From Levilactobacillus brevis ATCC 14869 = DSM 20054 (lineage in GTDB: Bacteria > Bacillota > Bacilli > Lactobacillales > Lactobacillaceae): 64,000 nt of DNA. A program made the translations under genes and the position numbers. Within the stretch, counting starts at the first letter, position 1. Each line of letters starts with the position of its first letter. This document shows, piece by piece, positions 28,209 to 36,936 of this stretch. The DNA is taken from contig NZ_AZCP01000001.1 of NCBI RefSeq assembly GCF_001433855.1, forward strand, positions 354,347 to 418,346, read 5' to 3'. Below the pieces are notes generated by a model that made no database searches, was not told the DNA's origin, and saw nothing but the letters and a program-made list of their open reading frames with translations.

Positions 28209-28847
28209 TTAATAAAAAGCAGGTTTGTTCCAAGCCGTATTGGGTTCCGCAACACCGATACTCGTCCGCTGATAGATGTCAGGATTGCGCACAATATTAG
28301 CCACTAATTTAGCCACTGCCTCACGAGTAACTTGGGTATCTTTAAACGGTTCGCCCTGGGGGATGACTTCGTAAGCGTCGTGTTGGTCGTTATTATACAG
28401 CCAAGCCATCCGTAAAAAGGTATAGTTTAGTCCACTATCATCAATCACTTTGGCAGCCCGTTTAATTTCGGTATAGTCCCCCATCATGCGCGCGTTCCAA
28501 CGGCCAAATTCACCAGTCACTTCGTCATAAATCCCTAAACCACCGGCTACAATCAGTCGTGCTACGCCATTTTGCTTCATTGCTGTAACCACCTGTTGAT
28601 TGGCCTTGGTAAAGTGGCCGGTTGCCAAATAGACAATCTCTTGCCCCGCGATGGCTGCCGTCAAGTCTGCTGGATTGTTCCAGTTACCATCAATCAGTGA
28701 AACGCGTTGATTATCCGCGTATTGGCCGAGGCGATGCGTCGCTTGTCTGGCAAATAACGTGAGCGCAACATCACTTTGCTCCAATAAACGCGGAATAAGA
28801 TAGGTTGAAATGTTACTTGTCGCTCCCAATAAAATAACTTTTTTCAT
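28209..28847 (-). CDS. NAD(P)-binding oxidoreductase (atypical SDR, NmrA/YwnB type)
   Basis: The Rossmann nucleotide site is at the N-terminus: MKKVILLGATSNISTYLIPR. Further atypical-SDR features are IVYLATGHFTKANQQVV and ARLIVAGGLGIYD. The classical YxxxK is not clear. 212 aa. The ATG is 17 bases behind the SDR gene at 28865 and translation is probably coupled. Substrate unknown. Confidence 0.82.
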   Translation of the reverse strand: MKKVILLGATSNISTYLIPRLLEQSDVALTLFARQATHRLGQYADNQRVSLIDGNWNNPADLTAAIAGQEIVYLATGHFTKANQQVVTAMKQNGVARLIVAGGLGIYDEVTGEFGRWNARMMGDYTEIKRAAKVIDDSGLNYTFLRMAWLYNNDQHDAYEVIPQGEPFKDTQVTREAVAKLVANIVRNPDIYQRTSIGVAEPNTAWNKPAFY

Positions 28848-28864
28848 TTTTTAAATTGCTCCTT

Positions 28865-29608
28865 TTACCCTTGCTTAGTTGGGTAGATAGTAAATTCATT
28901 GACGTTAACGTCGGCCGGTTGCGCAACCGCAAAGTCAACAACACGGGCAACGGCGTCTGGCGTAATGCCAACAGATTCATATAACTTATTCATGCCTTGC
29001 TTGGAACCAGCGTCCGTGATGGTGTGTAATAGCTCCGTATTAATTGCGGCAGGATACAGACTAGTTGTCCGAATATTGGTCTGTTCCTGCGCGCTTTCCA
29101 TGCGAATAACTTCCATCAAATTACGAACCGCAAACTTCGTGGCACCATAGACACCGGAGCCCGCAAAGGATTTCAATCCGGCGACTGAGGATGTCGTAAT
29201 GATTTGACCATGTTTTTGCTTGGTAAATTCGGGCATCACGGCGGCAACCCCATTTAGAACCCCCTTCAAATTAATCTCGATCATGGCGTTCCATTCATCA
29301 GTCTTTAATGCACTAATCGGGGATGTTGGCATGATACCAGCATTATTGAAGATCACATCAATACCACCAAACTTGGTTTTCGCTAAGTCGACTAGCGCCG
29401 TGAGATCAGCTGGATTAGTGACATCGGTTACCCGGTAGGCCGCTTGACCACCTTGTGCTGCAATAGCTCTCACCAATTCCTGTAACCGACTTTCACGCCG
29501 GGCACCTAAAACGACTTTGGCTCCATGACTAGCAAGTAACTTAGCACTGGCTTCACCGATACCTGAAGAAGCCCCTGTGATGACAATAACTTTATTTTCT
29601 ACTGACAT
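28865..29608 (-). CDS. Short-chain dehydrogenase/reductase (SDR)
   Basis: Classical SDR. Cofactor loop TGASSGIGEASAKLL, NNAGIMP, catalytic Ser in TTSSVAG, and YGATKFAV as YxxxK. Arg in the position after the second strand (GARRESR) suggests NADP. 247 aa. It is first gene of a - strand operon that continues with an atypical SDR, PEBP and cyclophilin-like protein. Divergent LysR at 29821 is the likely regulator. It is paralogous to the SDR at 31790 (NNAGIMPT, DEWNAM/DEWQNM, GVLNG in both). Confidence 0.92.
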   Translation of the reverse strand: MSVENKVIVITGASSGIGEASAKLLASHGAKVVLGARRESRLQELVRAIAAQGGQAAYRVTDVTNPADLTALVDLAKTKFGGIDVIFNNAGIMPTSPISALKTDEWNAMIEINLKGVLNGVAAVMPEFTKQKHGQIITTSSVAGLKSFAGSGVYGATKFAVRNLMEVIRMESAQEQTNIRTTSLYPAAINTELLHTITDAGSKQGMNKLYESVGITPDAVARVVDFAVAQPADVNVNEFTIYPTKQG

Positions 29609-29725
29609 AATTTATTTCCTCCTAATTATCTTTAAAGTAGCTGATCTAAACGCAAATTAAAGCTAACTTCTACAACCCTTTGGTTGATCCAATATTTTCT
29701 TACGTTTGTCATGCCTTAACTACAA

Positions 29726-29801
29726 ATACTAGTATAGATGGATATTAAGATATTTGAAGAATCCGTTAGTTGGTCTAGTATCAACTTCTGGTTTATACTA
29801 G
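29726..29801. promoter_or_regulatory. Repeated ATACTAG/CTAGTAT elements, candidate LysR operator
   Basis: A 10-bp palindrome ATACTAGTAT at 29726-29735. Then CTAGTAT at 29775-29781 is mirrored by ATACTAG at 29795-29801 with 13 bases between. All lie in the region between the divergent SDR operon and LysR gene, the usual place for LysR-type binding sites. Confidence 0.6.
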
Positions 29802-29820
29802 GCTTATTGGAGGTGTTATT

Positions 29821-30726
29821 GTGGATATCAATCAATTGCAGACCTTTTTACGCGTAAGCGAGTATGGCAGCTTCACCAAGGCCGCTGAGCAAAGCTTCAT
29901 CTCCGGAACAGCCGTGATGAAGCAGATTAATCGGCTTGAAGCTGAGCTTAACCTAAAACTTTTTAATCGCACGGCAACCGGCGTGCAACTAACACCACAA
30001 GGAAAGACGTTCCAACCTTACGTCCACCAACTGCTAAATTTACTCAATACAGCAGTTGAAGAGACTCGGCGCGTACGAACTGATGATAAGCAAATTATTC
30101 TGCTAGGAACGTCATTGCTCCACCCGGCCGATCCGTTTATGTCAATTTGGAAAAAAGTTGCGCCCGACATGCCTAAGTTTCAAATCCGCTTAGTTCAATT
30201 GCAAGAGGACCTCAACTCTAGCAACCGTGAATATGCAATGCTTGGACGTAGTAGTGACCTCATGGTCGGGACCTTTGACAGTACGACGTTGAAACACGCC
30301 TTTAGTGCCACTAAGCTCGGGTCTTATCATTTTGGCATTGCCGTCAGAAGTGATCACCCGTTGGCCCAATTAGAAGAAATTCAATTTTCAGATTTGGCCC
30401 ACCAAAAGGTTTTAATGGTACCAACCGGAATTAGTGAAAAGAACGATTTATTACGCCAACAATTGCTAGAGAAAGTGCCGAGCGTACAGCCGATTGATAC
30501 GACAGGCAGATACGACATTAACACGTTCAATAAGGCTGTCGAAGAAAATATTGCCATGATCTCGTTAACACCCTGGAAAAGAATTCATCCTAATCTAGTT
30601 ACCGTTCCGTTAAAAACCGATATCACTGTTGACTACGGGTTACTGAGCGCGAAGCTCCCCGGTAAGAAAACGGCCGATTTTTTACATGAATTCATACAAA
30701 TTAACCATCCTAAAATTTCTCAATAA
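29821..30726 (+). CDS. LysR-family transcriptional regulator
   Basis: N-terminal helix-turn-helix: DINQLQTFLRVSEYGSFTKA, AEQSFISGTAVMKQINRLEA. The effector domain follows from about residue 90. 301 aa. The start is GTG with GGAGG eight bases upstream. It is divergent from the SDR operon, and ATACTAG repeats lie between them. Ligand unknown. Confidence 0.9.
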   Translation: MDINQLQTFLRVSEYGSFTKAAEQSFISGTAVMKQINRLEAELNLKLFNRTATGVQLTPQGKTFQPYVHQLLNLLNTAVEETRRVRTDDKQIILLGTSLLHPADPFMSIWKKVAPDMPKFQIRLVQLQEDLNSSNREYAMLGRSSDLMVGTFDSTTLKHAFSATKLGSYHFGIAVRSDHPLAQLEEIQFSDLAHQKVLMVPTGISEKNDLLRQQLLEKVPSVQPIDTTGRYDINTFNKAVEENIAMISLTPWKRIHPNLVTVPLKTDITVDYGLLSAKLPGKKTADFLHEFIQINHPKISQ

Positions 30727-30736
30727 TTCAAAAAAA

Positions 30737-30775
30737 GGCATAGAGGCGTATTTTCACGCATCTCTATGCCTCTTC
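30737..30775. terminator. Bidirectional terminator between two convergent LysR genes
   Basis: AGGCATAGAGGCGT pairs with ACGCATCTCTATGCCT (small bulge), flanked by an A-run on the left and TCTTCT on the right. Confidence 0.8.
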
Positions 30776-30790
30776 TATCTTGTTTTAACG

Positions 30791-31678
30791 CTAATGCCTT
30801 CCGTTATTAATTGCATTGTTCATCTTAGTCAGAAAAATTTCTGCTAGCCGTGACGATGGTCGGCCATGCTTCCAAATTAGTTTTGATGAGAACCGTTTCA
30901 TCTGTGCTAAAGGCCTAAAGACCAATTGACTGTCTGGTTGATGATAGTCCGGTTTGTCAAAGGAAAAAGCCAATCCTACCCGATTACGCACCAGGACGTG
31001 CATGCTGTAATACATGTCATAGGTCCCAACAATCTGGACCTGTGATTGATAGGCACCTACCCACTGGCGTAAGGTACGTTCAACGTCTGCCTGACGTGCT
31101 AATAAAATTCGGTGACCGGCCAGATCAACCGGTTCTAGAGCCTTCTTTTGCGTTAGTTCATGTTTTGCCGGCATTACCAGTCCCCAAGCATCCTTTTGCG
31201 GAAACTGTAATTGCGCATACTCAGGAAAGTCCGCTTCAGTTGTAATAATCCCAAAGTCTAGGGTTCCCTTATCAATACCAGCTCGTACGTCATCACCGGT
31301 TGTACTAACTAAATGCACCTTGGCCTTAGGATAAGCTGTTACAATTTGGCGAAAAATTTGCGCAATTAACGCACTCGTAAAGTTCTCGCCCGCACCGATA
31401 ATAAGATCACCAGATACGATGTCCTGCGCGTTGATCGCGTGTCTGGTGCTATCGGCTAATTGAAGCATTTCTTCTGCCCGCGAGTATAAAAATTGCCCAT
31501 CTGCCGTCAATTTGATCCGGCGACTACCACGCGTAAACAGTGTGGTCGCTAACTCCGACTCAAGGTCTTGAATCTGGCGGGACAACGTTGATTGCGAAAC
31601 GTGCAGGACATTTGCCGCTCCTGAGATATTACCTTCCTGTACGATCGTCACGAAATAACGTAATACACGTAATTCCAT
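30791..31678 (-). CDS. LysR-family transcriptional regulator
   Basis: MELRVLRYFVTIVQEGNISG, AANVLHVSQSTLSRQIQDLE is a textbook LysR helix-turn-helix, followed by an effector domain (SGDLIIGAGENFTSALIAQI). 295 aa from the ATG at 31678, preceded by GAGGTGG; the frame extends upstream to 31753 but that part overlaps a terminator. It lies downstream of an SDR gene on the same strand, from which a strong hairpin separates it, so it may have its own promoter. Confidence 0.9.
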   Translation of the reverse strand: MELRVLRYFVTIVQEGNISGAANVLHVSQSTLSRQIQDLESELATTLFTRGSRRIKLTADGQFLYSRAEEMLQLADSTRHAINAQDIVSGDLIIGAGENFTSALIAQIFRQIVTAYPKAKVHLVSTTGDDVRAGIDKGTLDFGIITTEADFPEYAQLQFPQKDAWGLVMPAKHELTQKKALEPVDLAGHRILLARQADVERTLRQWVGAYQSQVQIVGTYDMYYSMHVLVRNRVGLAFSFDKPDYHQPDSQLVFRPLAQMKRFSSKLIWKHGRPSSRLAEIFLTKMNNAINNGRH

Positions 31679-31724
31679 ATTAACCACCTCAAAATAATCA
31701 TTTTCACTACCCAATTTTAGCATT

Positions 31725-31771
31725 AAAAAGCTTTCCACATGCATAGTTATCATACATGTGGAAAGCTTTTT
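31725..31771 (-). terminator. Terminator after SDR gene 31790
   Basis: AAAAAGCTTTCCACATG pairs with CATGTGGAAAGCTTTTT across a short loop. Symmetric, so it could act on both strands. Confidence 0.88.
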
Positions 31772-31789
31772 ACTTACACTTATAACATC

Positions 31790-32527
31790 TTATAATGACT
31801 GCCGGGTTGGCCGCACAATGACCTCACTCACCGACATATTGGCTTCCGTACCAATTGCAAATTCAACGGCTTGGGCAATCTGCTTAGGTTCCAAGCCATG
31901 AATATTTTTAAAGAAGTCTTCCGCAAACTGTTTCTGGTCTGCGTCGGTAATAGAGTTAAATAATTCTGTTCCCGTACTCCCAGGTGAAACGATAGTTGTT
32001 TTAATATTATTTTCTGCCTGTTCTTGTCGTAAGCCATCCATAATCGCCCGAACGGCATACTTAGTACCACTATACACGGCACTGTCTGGCGTTACCACAT
32101 GCCCGGCAACCGAATCGGTTGTGATGATGTGACCGCTCTTTCGGGCCGCCATGCTGGGTAAGACAGCAGCAATTCCGTTCAGAACACCCATGATATTAAT
32201 TTGCAGCATATTTTGCCATTCATCACGCTTACCAGCAATCAAAGGATTGGTGGGCATAATGCCAGCGTTGTTGTAGAGAACGTCTACGCGACCGTATTGC
32301 TTGATCGTCGTATCGATAACTGCCTTAACCTCATCGAACTTGGTAACGTCAGCCCGCATTGTTAAAATGGCCTCATTGGGATTAGCCGTCTTTATTTCAT
32401 CTAACCGGTCTAACCGACGCGCAGCTAAAACCAGTTTCGCATGGTCCGCTGCCAATAACTGAGCCGTTGCCGCCCCGATTCCAGATGAAGCACCCATAAT
32501 AACAACAACTTTATTTTCCAAATTCAT
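31790..32527 (-). CDS. Short-chain dehydrogenase/reductase (SDR)
   Basis: Classical SDR: GASSGIGAATAQLLAAD, AARRLDRL (NADP-type Arg), NNAGIMPTNPL, TTDSVAGHV with catalytic Ser, and YSGTKYAVRAIMDG as YxxxK. 245 aa from the ATG at 32527, with GGAGG upstream. The longer open frame to 32641 adds an unsupported N-terminus. Close paralogue of the SDR at 28865, and again next to a LysR gene. Substrate unknown. Confidence 0.92.
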   Translation of the reverse strand: MNLENKVVVIMGASSGIGAATAQLLAADHAKLVLAARRLDRLDEIKTANPNEAILTMRADVTKFDEVKAVIDTTIKQYGRVDVLYNNAGIMPTNPLIAGKRDEWQNMLQINIMGVLNGIAAVLPSMAARKSGHIITTDSVAGHVVTPDSAVYSGTKYAVRAIMDGLRQEQAENNIKTTIVSPGSTGTELFNSITDADQKQFAEDFFKNIHGLEPKQIAQAVEFAIGTEANMSVSEVIVRPTRQSL

Positions 32528-32641
32528 TTGTAATGACCTCCGTTTTTGTTTATCTGTATCAACTTGATGAATATAGAATAAGGCCATTATGGTTAAATGT
32601 AAAACAGTTATGTTGCATTTCTTACTATGCGTTATAGTCAT

Positions 32642-32941
32642 TGATTATTAAAAATCATTAAGCTACTAGACAAATGGAAAAAAGCTAATTTCCAGAACTT
32701 AATCAGTCCTAAAAGATTAGCTTTCTTATAATGCAATATAGTAATTATTTTTTATATTACCTGTTTATCAATACGAATAATTATCTCATTAATGGCTGTG
32801 TCTTCTGGTGAACTGATGACAAATGTAATTGAACTCGCAGTACACTCCGGTGTGATTGCAAACGCATTAAAAAACCGTGTATATTGGATGCTTGCTACTT
32901 TAAGTCTAGGACCAAGTGTATTTAAGCATTTTAGGGCACTT
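32642..32941. other. Intergenic stretch without a clear gene
   Basis: Holds an imperfect hairpin at about 32688-32727 (AAAGCTAAT with ATTAGCTTT) followed on + by TTCTT. Short frames run on both strands here (about 60-75 codons), but the - strand one would have to start inside the terminator at 32942-32982 and neither has a ribosome site. It may be an old gene remnant. Confidence 0.4.
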
Positions 32942-32982
32942 AAAAATGGTTTCAGTTGGGCTATAGCCACAATTGAAACCAT
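32942..32982 (-). terminator. Terminator of the AraC-family gene
   Basis: On the - strand ATGGTTTCA pairs with TGAAACCAT, with an inner GGCTATAGCC, followed by TTTTT. Confidence 0.8.
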
Positions 32983-33012
32983 CCTATAATTTTATAAATT
33001 TCATCGATTCTT

Positions 33013-33990
33013 TTACGCCATTATCATCTGCTTACGATAAGCTAATGGACTTTGATCAAACCATTTTTTAAAGGCACGTGAGAAAGATTCCGGGTCTGCA
33101 TATCCCAACAAATAACTAATTTCAATCAGGCTTAATGTTCGATCCTTAATTAAGGGCATCACTAGTACCTTTCTTGCGGCCTGAACCTCTTCGTTAAATG
33201 TCGTCCCTACTGCGCTCAATTGACGTTGTAAGGTCCGCTTACTGAGGTTTAAGGTATCAGCAACATCGTTAATTGAAAAATCTCCACTTGGAACTTTCTT
33301 CAGAAGTAATGCTTGAACGGTAGCAAGTAGTGATTTATCTTGTTGAATTAATAACTTTTGTCGGTCGAGTTCTGGCTGCAGAAAGGCCCACATTGTATTA
33401 TTTGCTGAGACAAACGGTTGTTTTAAGTCAGTCATACTAAATTGTATACTGTTTGAATTCATCTCTTGTGGGCGACTGCCAATTACGTTTGATAACTGCG
33501 AACCATAATGATACTTGCTACCAATCAAAACTGGCTTGATTGGTAGCCCAGTCCCTACACGTAACAAACTAATCAGTAATAATTGTTCAGTCATAACCGT
33601 AAACCGGGGCAACTCAATACCTAGGTTATCACCTTCAACGCGGACGTCAATGCGCTCTTGATCAGTAGTGACTACTAGTCGGACTGGGCCAACTAGTGAT
33701 TTATAAGTTGCGAGTCTTTTAACTGCCTGCAGACCAGTTTGAGCGGAAAGTGCCGCAAAAAATGATGGCATAAAGGTCTGCATGCAAGTAATATCACCAA
33801 AATTAATCATCATTTCATCCGATAACTCATTATCAAGCTCACTCATCAATCGCCAATAATCACTATCGGATAGCTCTAGTTGTTCTTGCCAAACAATCTT
33901 ATGAACACCGGCAGCTTCTAATGTACTGTTCAAATCGATACCCAGTGTCGCCATAAACTTTTGAAATTGCTCAGATATCATTATCTTCAA
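33013..33990 (-). CDS. AraC-family transcriptional regulator (Arabinose_bd/OruR type)
   Basis: N-terminal ligand domain of about 200 residues like that of OruR/ArgR-type AraC proteins. The C-terminal double helix-turn-helix follows: FSINDVADTLNLSKRTLQRQ, then LSLIEISYLLGYADPESFSR and AFKKWFDQSPLAYRK. 325 aa. The start is TTG at 33990 with GGGAG nine bases upstream; an ATG three codons later is possible. It directly follows an SDR gene (16 bases), so it probably lies in that operon and controls it. Confidence 0.88.
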   Translation of the reverse strand: MKIMISEQFQKFMATLGIDLNSTLEAAGVHKIVWQEQLELSDSDYWRLMSELDNELSDEMMINFGDITCMQTFMPSFFAALSAQTGLQAVKRLATYKSLVGPVRLVVTTDQERIDVRVEGDNLGIELPRFTVMTEQLLLISLLRVGTGLPIKPVLIGSKYHYGSQLSNVIGSRPQEMNSNSIQFSMTDLKQPFVSANNTMWAFLQPELDRQKLLIQQDKSLLATVQALLLKKVPSGDFSINDVADTLNLSKRTLQRQLSAVGTTFNEEVQAARKVLVMPLIKDRTLSLIEISYLLGYADPESFSRAFKKWFDQSPLAYRKQMIMA

Positions 33991-34006
33991 ACCTAAGTCA
34001 CTCCCA

Positions 34007-34819
34007 TTAGCTTGCGTGCATCATCAAAAAGTCAAAAAAACGAGTTGGTAAGAGTTTTTTTGCCAATACCAACGGCTTGGCGCCAAAACCAACTAAGTAA
34101 CGTGTGCGTGGATGACGACGATTAACGGCTTTACTAATCGCGTTAGAAATAACTTGAGGGGCTGATAGCATATTTGAGTGATACTGTCGACGCATACCGG
34201 TAGCAGCCTTGGTCGCCTGTTGTTCATATGCACCACCCTGAGCTGACGCTACTAAATGATCGGCAGCAATGAATCCCCAATTTGTCTTAATGCCACCAGG
34301 TTCAATGATTGAGACCTTAATGCCAAAATTCTTCGTTTCCATCCGTAATGCATCACTAAAGGCTTCAACTGCATACTTGGTTGCATGATACCACGCCCCC
34401 ATATAACTAACTAATCGACCACCCATTGATGATGTATTAATGATGCGTCCCGCGCGTTGAGCTCTCATGTGGGGCAAAACTAATTGTGTTAGTCGTGCCA
34501 TACCAAACAAATTAACATCGAATTGTTTCTTTGCCTCTGCGAGTGAAACATCCTCAATCGCTCCATACGAGCCATAGCCAGCATTATTAATTAAAACATC
34601 AATTCGCTTTTCATTTTTAATAAGTGTGGCTACCGCCGTTGTCATTGACTCTTCGCTGGTAATGTCTAAACGCAGTGGTCGAACACCATCAGCTGCTAGT
34701 GCTTCAAGCTTATCGACTCGCCGAGCTGCTCCATAAACAACGTGTCCTTGACGCGCCAGAGTCATTGCTGTTTGTAAACCAATACCGCTACTGGCACCCG
34801 TGATTAAAATAACTGACAT
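34007..34819 (-). CDS. Short-chain dehydrogenase/reductase (SDR)
   Basis: Classical SDR of the group that includes steroid/retinol-type dehydrogenases: TGASSGIGLQTAMTLARQ, NNAGYGSYGAIEDVS, NTSSMGG and YHATKYAVEAFSDALR as YxxxK. 270 aa from the ATG at 34819, seven bases after GGAGG. The long C-terminal part (RTRYLVGFGAKPLVLAKKLL) is typical of this branch. In operon with the AraC regulator downstream. Confidence 0.92.
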   Translation of the reverse strand: MSVILITGASSGIGLQTAMTLARQGHVVYGAARRVDKLEALAADGVRPLRLDITSEESMTTAVATLIKNEKRIDVLINNAGYGSYGAIEDVSLAEAKKQFDVNLFGMARLTQLVLPHMRAQRAGRIINTSSMGGRLVSYMGAWYHATKYAVEAFSDALRMETKNFGIKVSIIEPGGIKTNWGFIAADHLVASAQGGAYEQQATKAATGMRRQYHSNMLSAPQVISNAISKAVNRRHPRTRYLVGFGAKPLVLAKKLLPTRFFDFLMMHAS

Positions 34820-34944
34820 AGTCATTCCTCCTAAGACTTCTTAATGTATCCATCTTACCTTGAGGACCGACATAGCTTAATGATTTTTGGTGCCATAAAC
34901 ATAGCCTTATATGCCAATCTATCTATCACCGATGCCATTTTCTC

Positions 34945-35655
34945 TTATCTTATCGCCCGTAACACCAATGTTGGCATCCACGGACCGCCCCACCAGCCGT
35001 TGATACCGGTACCTGTGACTTGAATGTCATGGAATCCCAGACGCACTAACTCCTGGCGGTAAGCGTTACAAGAAAAGCCTAAGTCCGCAATCACCAACTG
35101 ACCACCTGGTTGTAAGACCCGCGCAATCTCTCGCAGACTCTGCTGCCGACCAGCTTTAGGCTTGACGTTATGGATTGCCAGACTAGAAACAACCACATTA
35201 AAGTGGTTATCCGCAAATGGTAACTCACGCATGTCTGCCGTCTGAACGGCGGCAACCTGATCCAGTCCATCTGTATGAATCTTCTGCATAACCGTAGCCA
35301 TTGAGTTGTTAGTTTGATCTTGTTGACGCCAGATATCAATCCCCGTGATATGTCCTCCGGCAGGTAGCCGGTGGGCAATTTTGAATAGGACCATACCGTG
35401 CCCACATCCGATATCTAACGCTCGAGTATCAGTGGATAAGGTAATCTGTGGCAATTGTTGGTCCCAAATCTTTTGTTTACCAATCAGTGTCGTGTATAAG
35501 AAGCAACTGGCCATGGCTACGTAAAGTAGCGTGGCGATTAACCAGCTTGTGGCTAGACCCGTAGCTAGCCAAATGATAAAACACGCAACGGCCAAACCAA
35601 TAAAGATCACGAGGCCCCAAAATCCATCAATTCCATTTTCTCGTACTTTTTTCAT
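34945..35655 (-). CDS. Membrane-attached class I SAM-dependent methyltransferase
   Basis: Two N-terminal membrane helices (about residues 12-32 and 36-56) precede a methyltransferase domain with the SAM motif ALDIGCGHGMVLFKIA. An acidic post-strand motif (GIDIW), ADMRELPFADNHFNVVVSSL and VLQPGGQLVIADLG follow. 236 aa. Methyltransferases of this type act on small molecules or lipids; the anchor suggests a membrane substrate, by inference. Monocistronic between an SDR and a TetR gene. Confidence 0.85.
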   Translation of the reverse strand: MKKVRENGIDGFWGLVIFIGLAVACFIIWLATGLATSWLIATLLYVAMASCFLYTTLIGKQKIWDQQLPQITLSTDTRALDIGCGHGMVLFKIAHRLPAGGHITGIDIWRQQDQTNNSMATVMQKIHTDGLDQVAAVQTADMRELPFADNHFNVVVSSLAIHNVKPKAGRQQSLREIARVLQPGGQLVIADLGFSCNAYRQELVRLGFHDIQVTGTGINGWWGGPWMPTLVLRAIR

Positions 35656-35743
35656 AATTTGTATGCCCCCTGATCATTTCTACCAGTATATCAAAAATGA
35701 TCTCTAGAGGATATCGTTCTTTAACCAATAGCCGCCCAGTTAG

Positions 35744-36313
35744 TTAGCCTGACTGTGTGTCAAAGGATGTCAAAGCCAAAGCTAGCATCTGGTTGAAACT
35801 ACTCTCCGCGGACATCGCTGGATTTTGAAAACGCCCAGTCCCCTCATGAACGATCTCACCAATGATTAGATTACGAATCATTCTAGAAACAACGAGTTGG
35901 TGTGCCTCGTCTTGATTGAATGGCGCCAGTAGACGTTCCAGGACGTGGTATACCTGATCAATACTTTCCTTTAAGGTACCGACCCGTTTAGTAGCCACCG
36001 GCATATTTAGAATCAACTGAACAATTGGGAACTCGGCCGCCGCCAATTGACGACATGTCTTGGCAAATTGGCTAATGGCTGGTTCACCAGCTAGCCCAAC
36101 TAAATCTTGCTGCAATTGACTGACCAATCTTTGAAAGAAGTCGTTGGCGATGGCAATATGAACTGCGGCCACATCTGAATAGTACGGATAGATTGCCTGT
36201 GACTTAGTGCCAAGATGTCTTCCTAGATTCGCAAAGGTTAGTGCCGTGTCCGCACAAACTAATTCTTTAGCAGCCGTAATAATTTTTTGACTTGTTAACG
36301 TTCTTGCTGTCAA
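35744..36313 (-). CDS. TetR-family transcriptional regulator (WHG/TetR_C type)
   Basis: Helix-turn-helix region ALTFANLGRHLGTKSQAIYP with YYSDVAAVHIAIAN. 189 aa. The start is TTG at 36313, six bases after GGAGG. The gene is divergent from a PEBP-TauE pair. A 35-bp near-perfect palindrome sits between them at 36334-36368, so this regulator very likely represses both itself and that pair. Ligand unknown. Confidence 0.85.
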   Translation of the reverse strand: MTARTLTSQKIITAAKELVCADTALTFANLGRHLGTKSQAIYPYYSDVAAVHIAIANDFFQRLVSQLQQDLVGLAGEPAISQFAKTCRQLAAAEFPIVQLILNMPVATKRVGTLKESIDQVYHVLERLLAPFNQDEAHQLVVSRMIRNLIIGEIVHEGTGRFQNPAMSAESSFNQMLALALTSFDTQSG

Positions 36314-36333
36314 TTTCTTCCTCCTGCTTGCCT

Positions 36334-36368
36334 TTTACATGTTGTAAATATATATTACAATATGTAAA
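36334..36368. promoter_or_regulatory. 35-bp palindromic operator between TetR and PEBP-TauE genes
   Basis: TTTACAT-g-TTGTAA, centre ATATATA, TTACAA-t-ATGTAAA. Every position pairs except one (36341 with 36361). The site lies 20 bases from the TetR start and 23 from the PEBP start, so a bound protein would cover both promoters. Confidence 0.75.
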
Positions 36369-36390
36369 TAAAATAATAAAGGCGATGCGC

Positions 36391-36936
36391 ATGCAAATTC
36401 AAACTAATTTTTCCTCTAAAACAATTCCTGATAAATATGGTTGTAATGTAACTCCTGAACACCTTAATCATGGCATCAATCAACAATCATTTCCGTTTCA
36501 GATAATTGCCTTACCCACAGGGACCAGCTATGTTTGTTGGACCCTAATTGATTATGATACGATACCACTCATTGGTTTCCCTTGGATTCACTGGGTAGTT
36601 GCTAATTACCCTGTTCATACAAAGACCATCAGCATTGCACCTAATTTTAGCGAATCAGCCTTACTTCCACAAGGTCGAAACAGCATTGATTCACTAGTCC
36701 AACGTATACGGCATCCATTATGGCGCCATACGTCCTTTGGTCAAAATTTAGCAATTCACTATTCAGGTCCCCGTCCTCGTCAGGGAAGCCATCAATACCG
36801 ATTGACAGTATACGCTTTGAAGACCCTGATACCAGTGGAAAATGGTTTCTACCTGAATACCTTATTTGACCACCTTGAGTCCGTTATTTTGGATCAAACT
36901 AGTCTTAACTTATCCTATGAAAGAAGGCAACCCTAA
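36391..36936 (+). CDS. YbhB/YbcL family PEBP-like protein
   Basis: PEBP-fold protein: VCWTLIDYDTIPLIGFPWIH, WVVANYP, HYSGPRPRQGSHQYRLTVYA. 181 aa from the ATG at 36391, eight bases after AAAGG; upstream frame to 36292 would cross the operator. Second PEBP of the window, more divergent than the one at 27703. Its stop overlaps the start of the TauE gene (TAATG), so the two are translated together. Role unknown. Confidence 0.87.
   Translation: MQIQTNFSSKTIPDKYGCNVTPEHLNHGINQQSFPFQIIALPTGTSYVCWTLIDYDTIPLIGFPWIHWVVANYPVHTKTISIAPNFSESALLPQGRNSIDSLVQRIRHPLWRHTSFGQNLAIHYSGPRPRQGSHQYRLTVYALKTLIPVENGFYLNTLFDHLESVILDQTSLNLSYERRQP

Noticed and set aside
32752-32989. Short overlapping frames of 65-76 codons on both strands
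   Set aside because: The - strand frame would have to start inside the AraC terminator hairpin, the + frame has no ribosome site, and neither resembles a known family.
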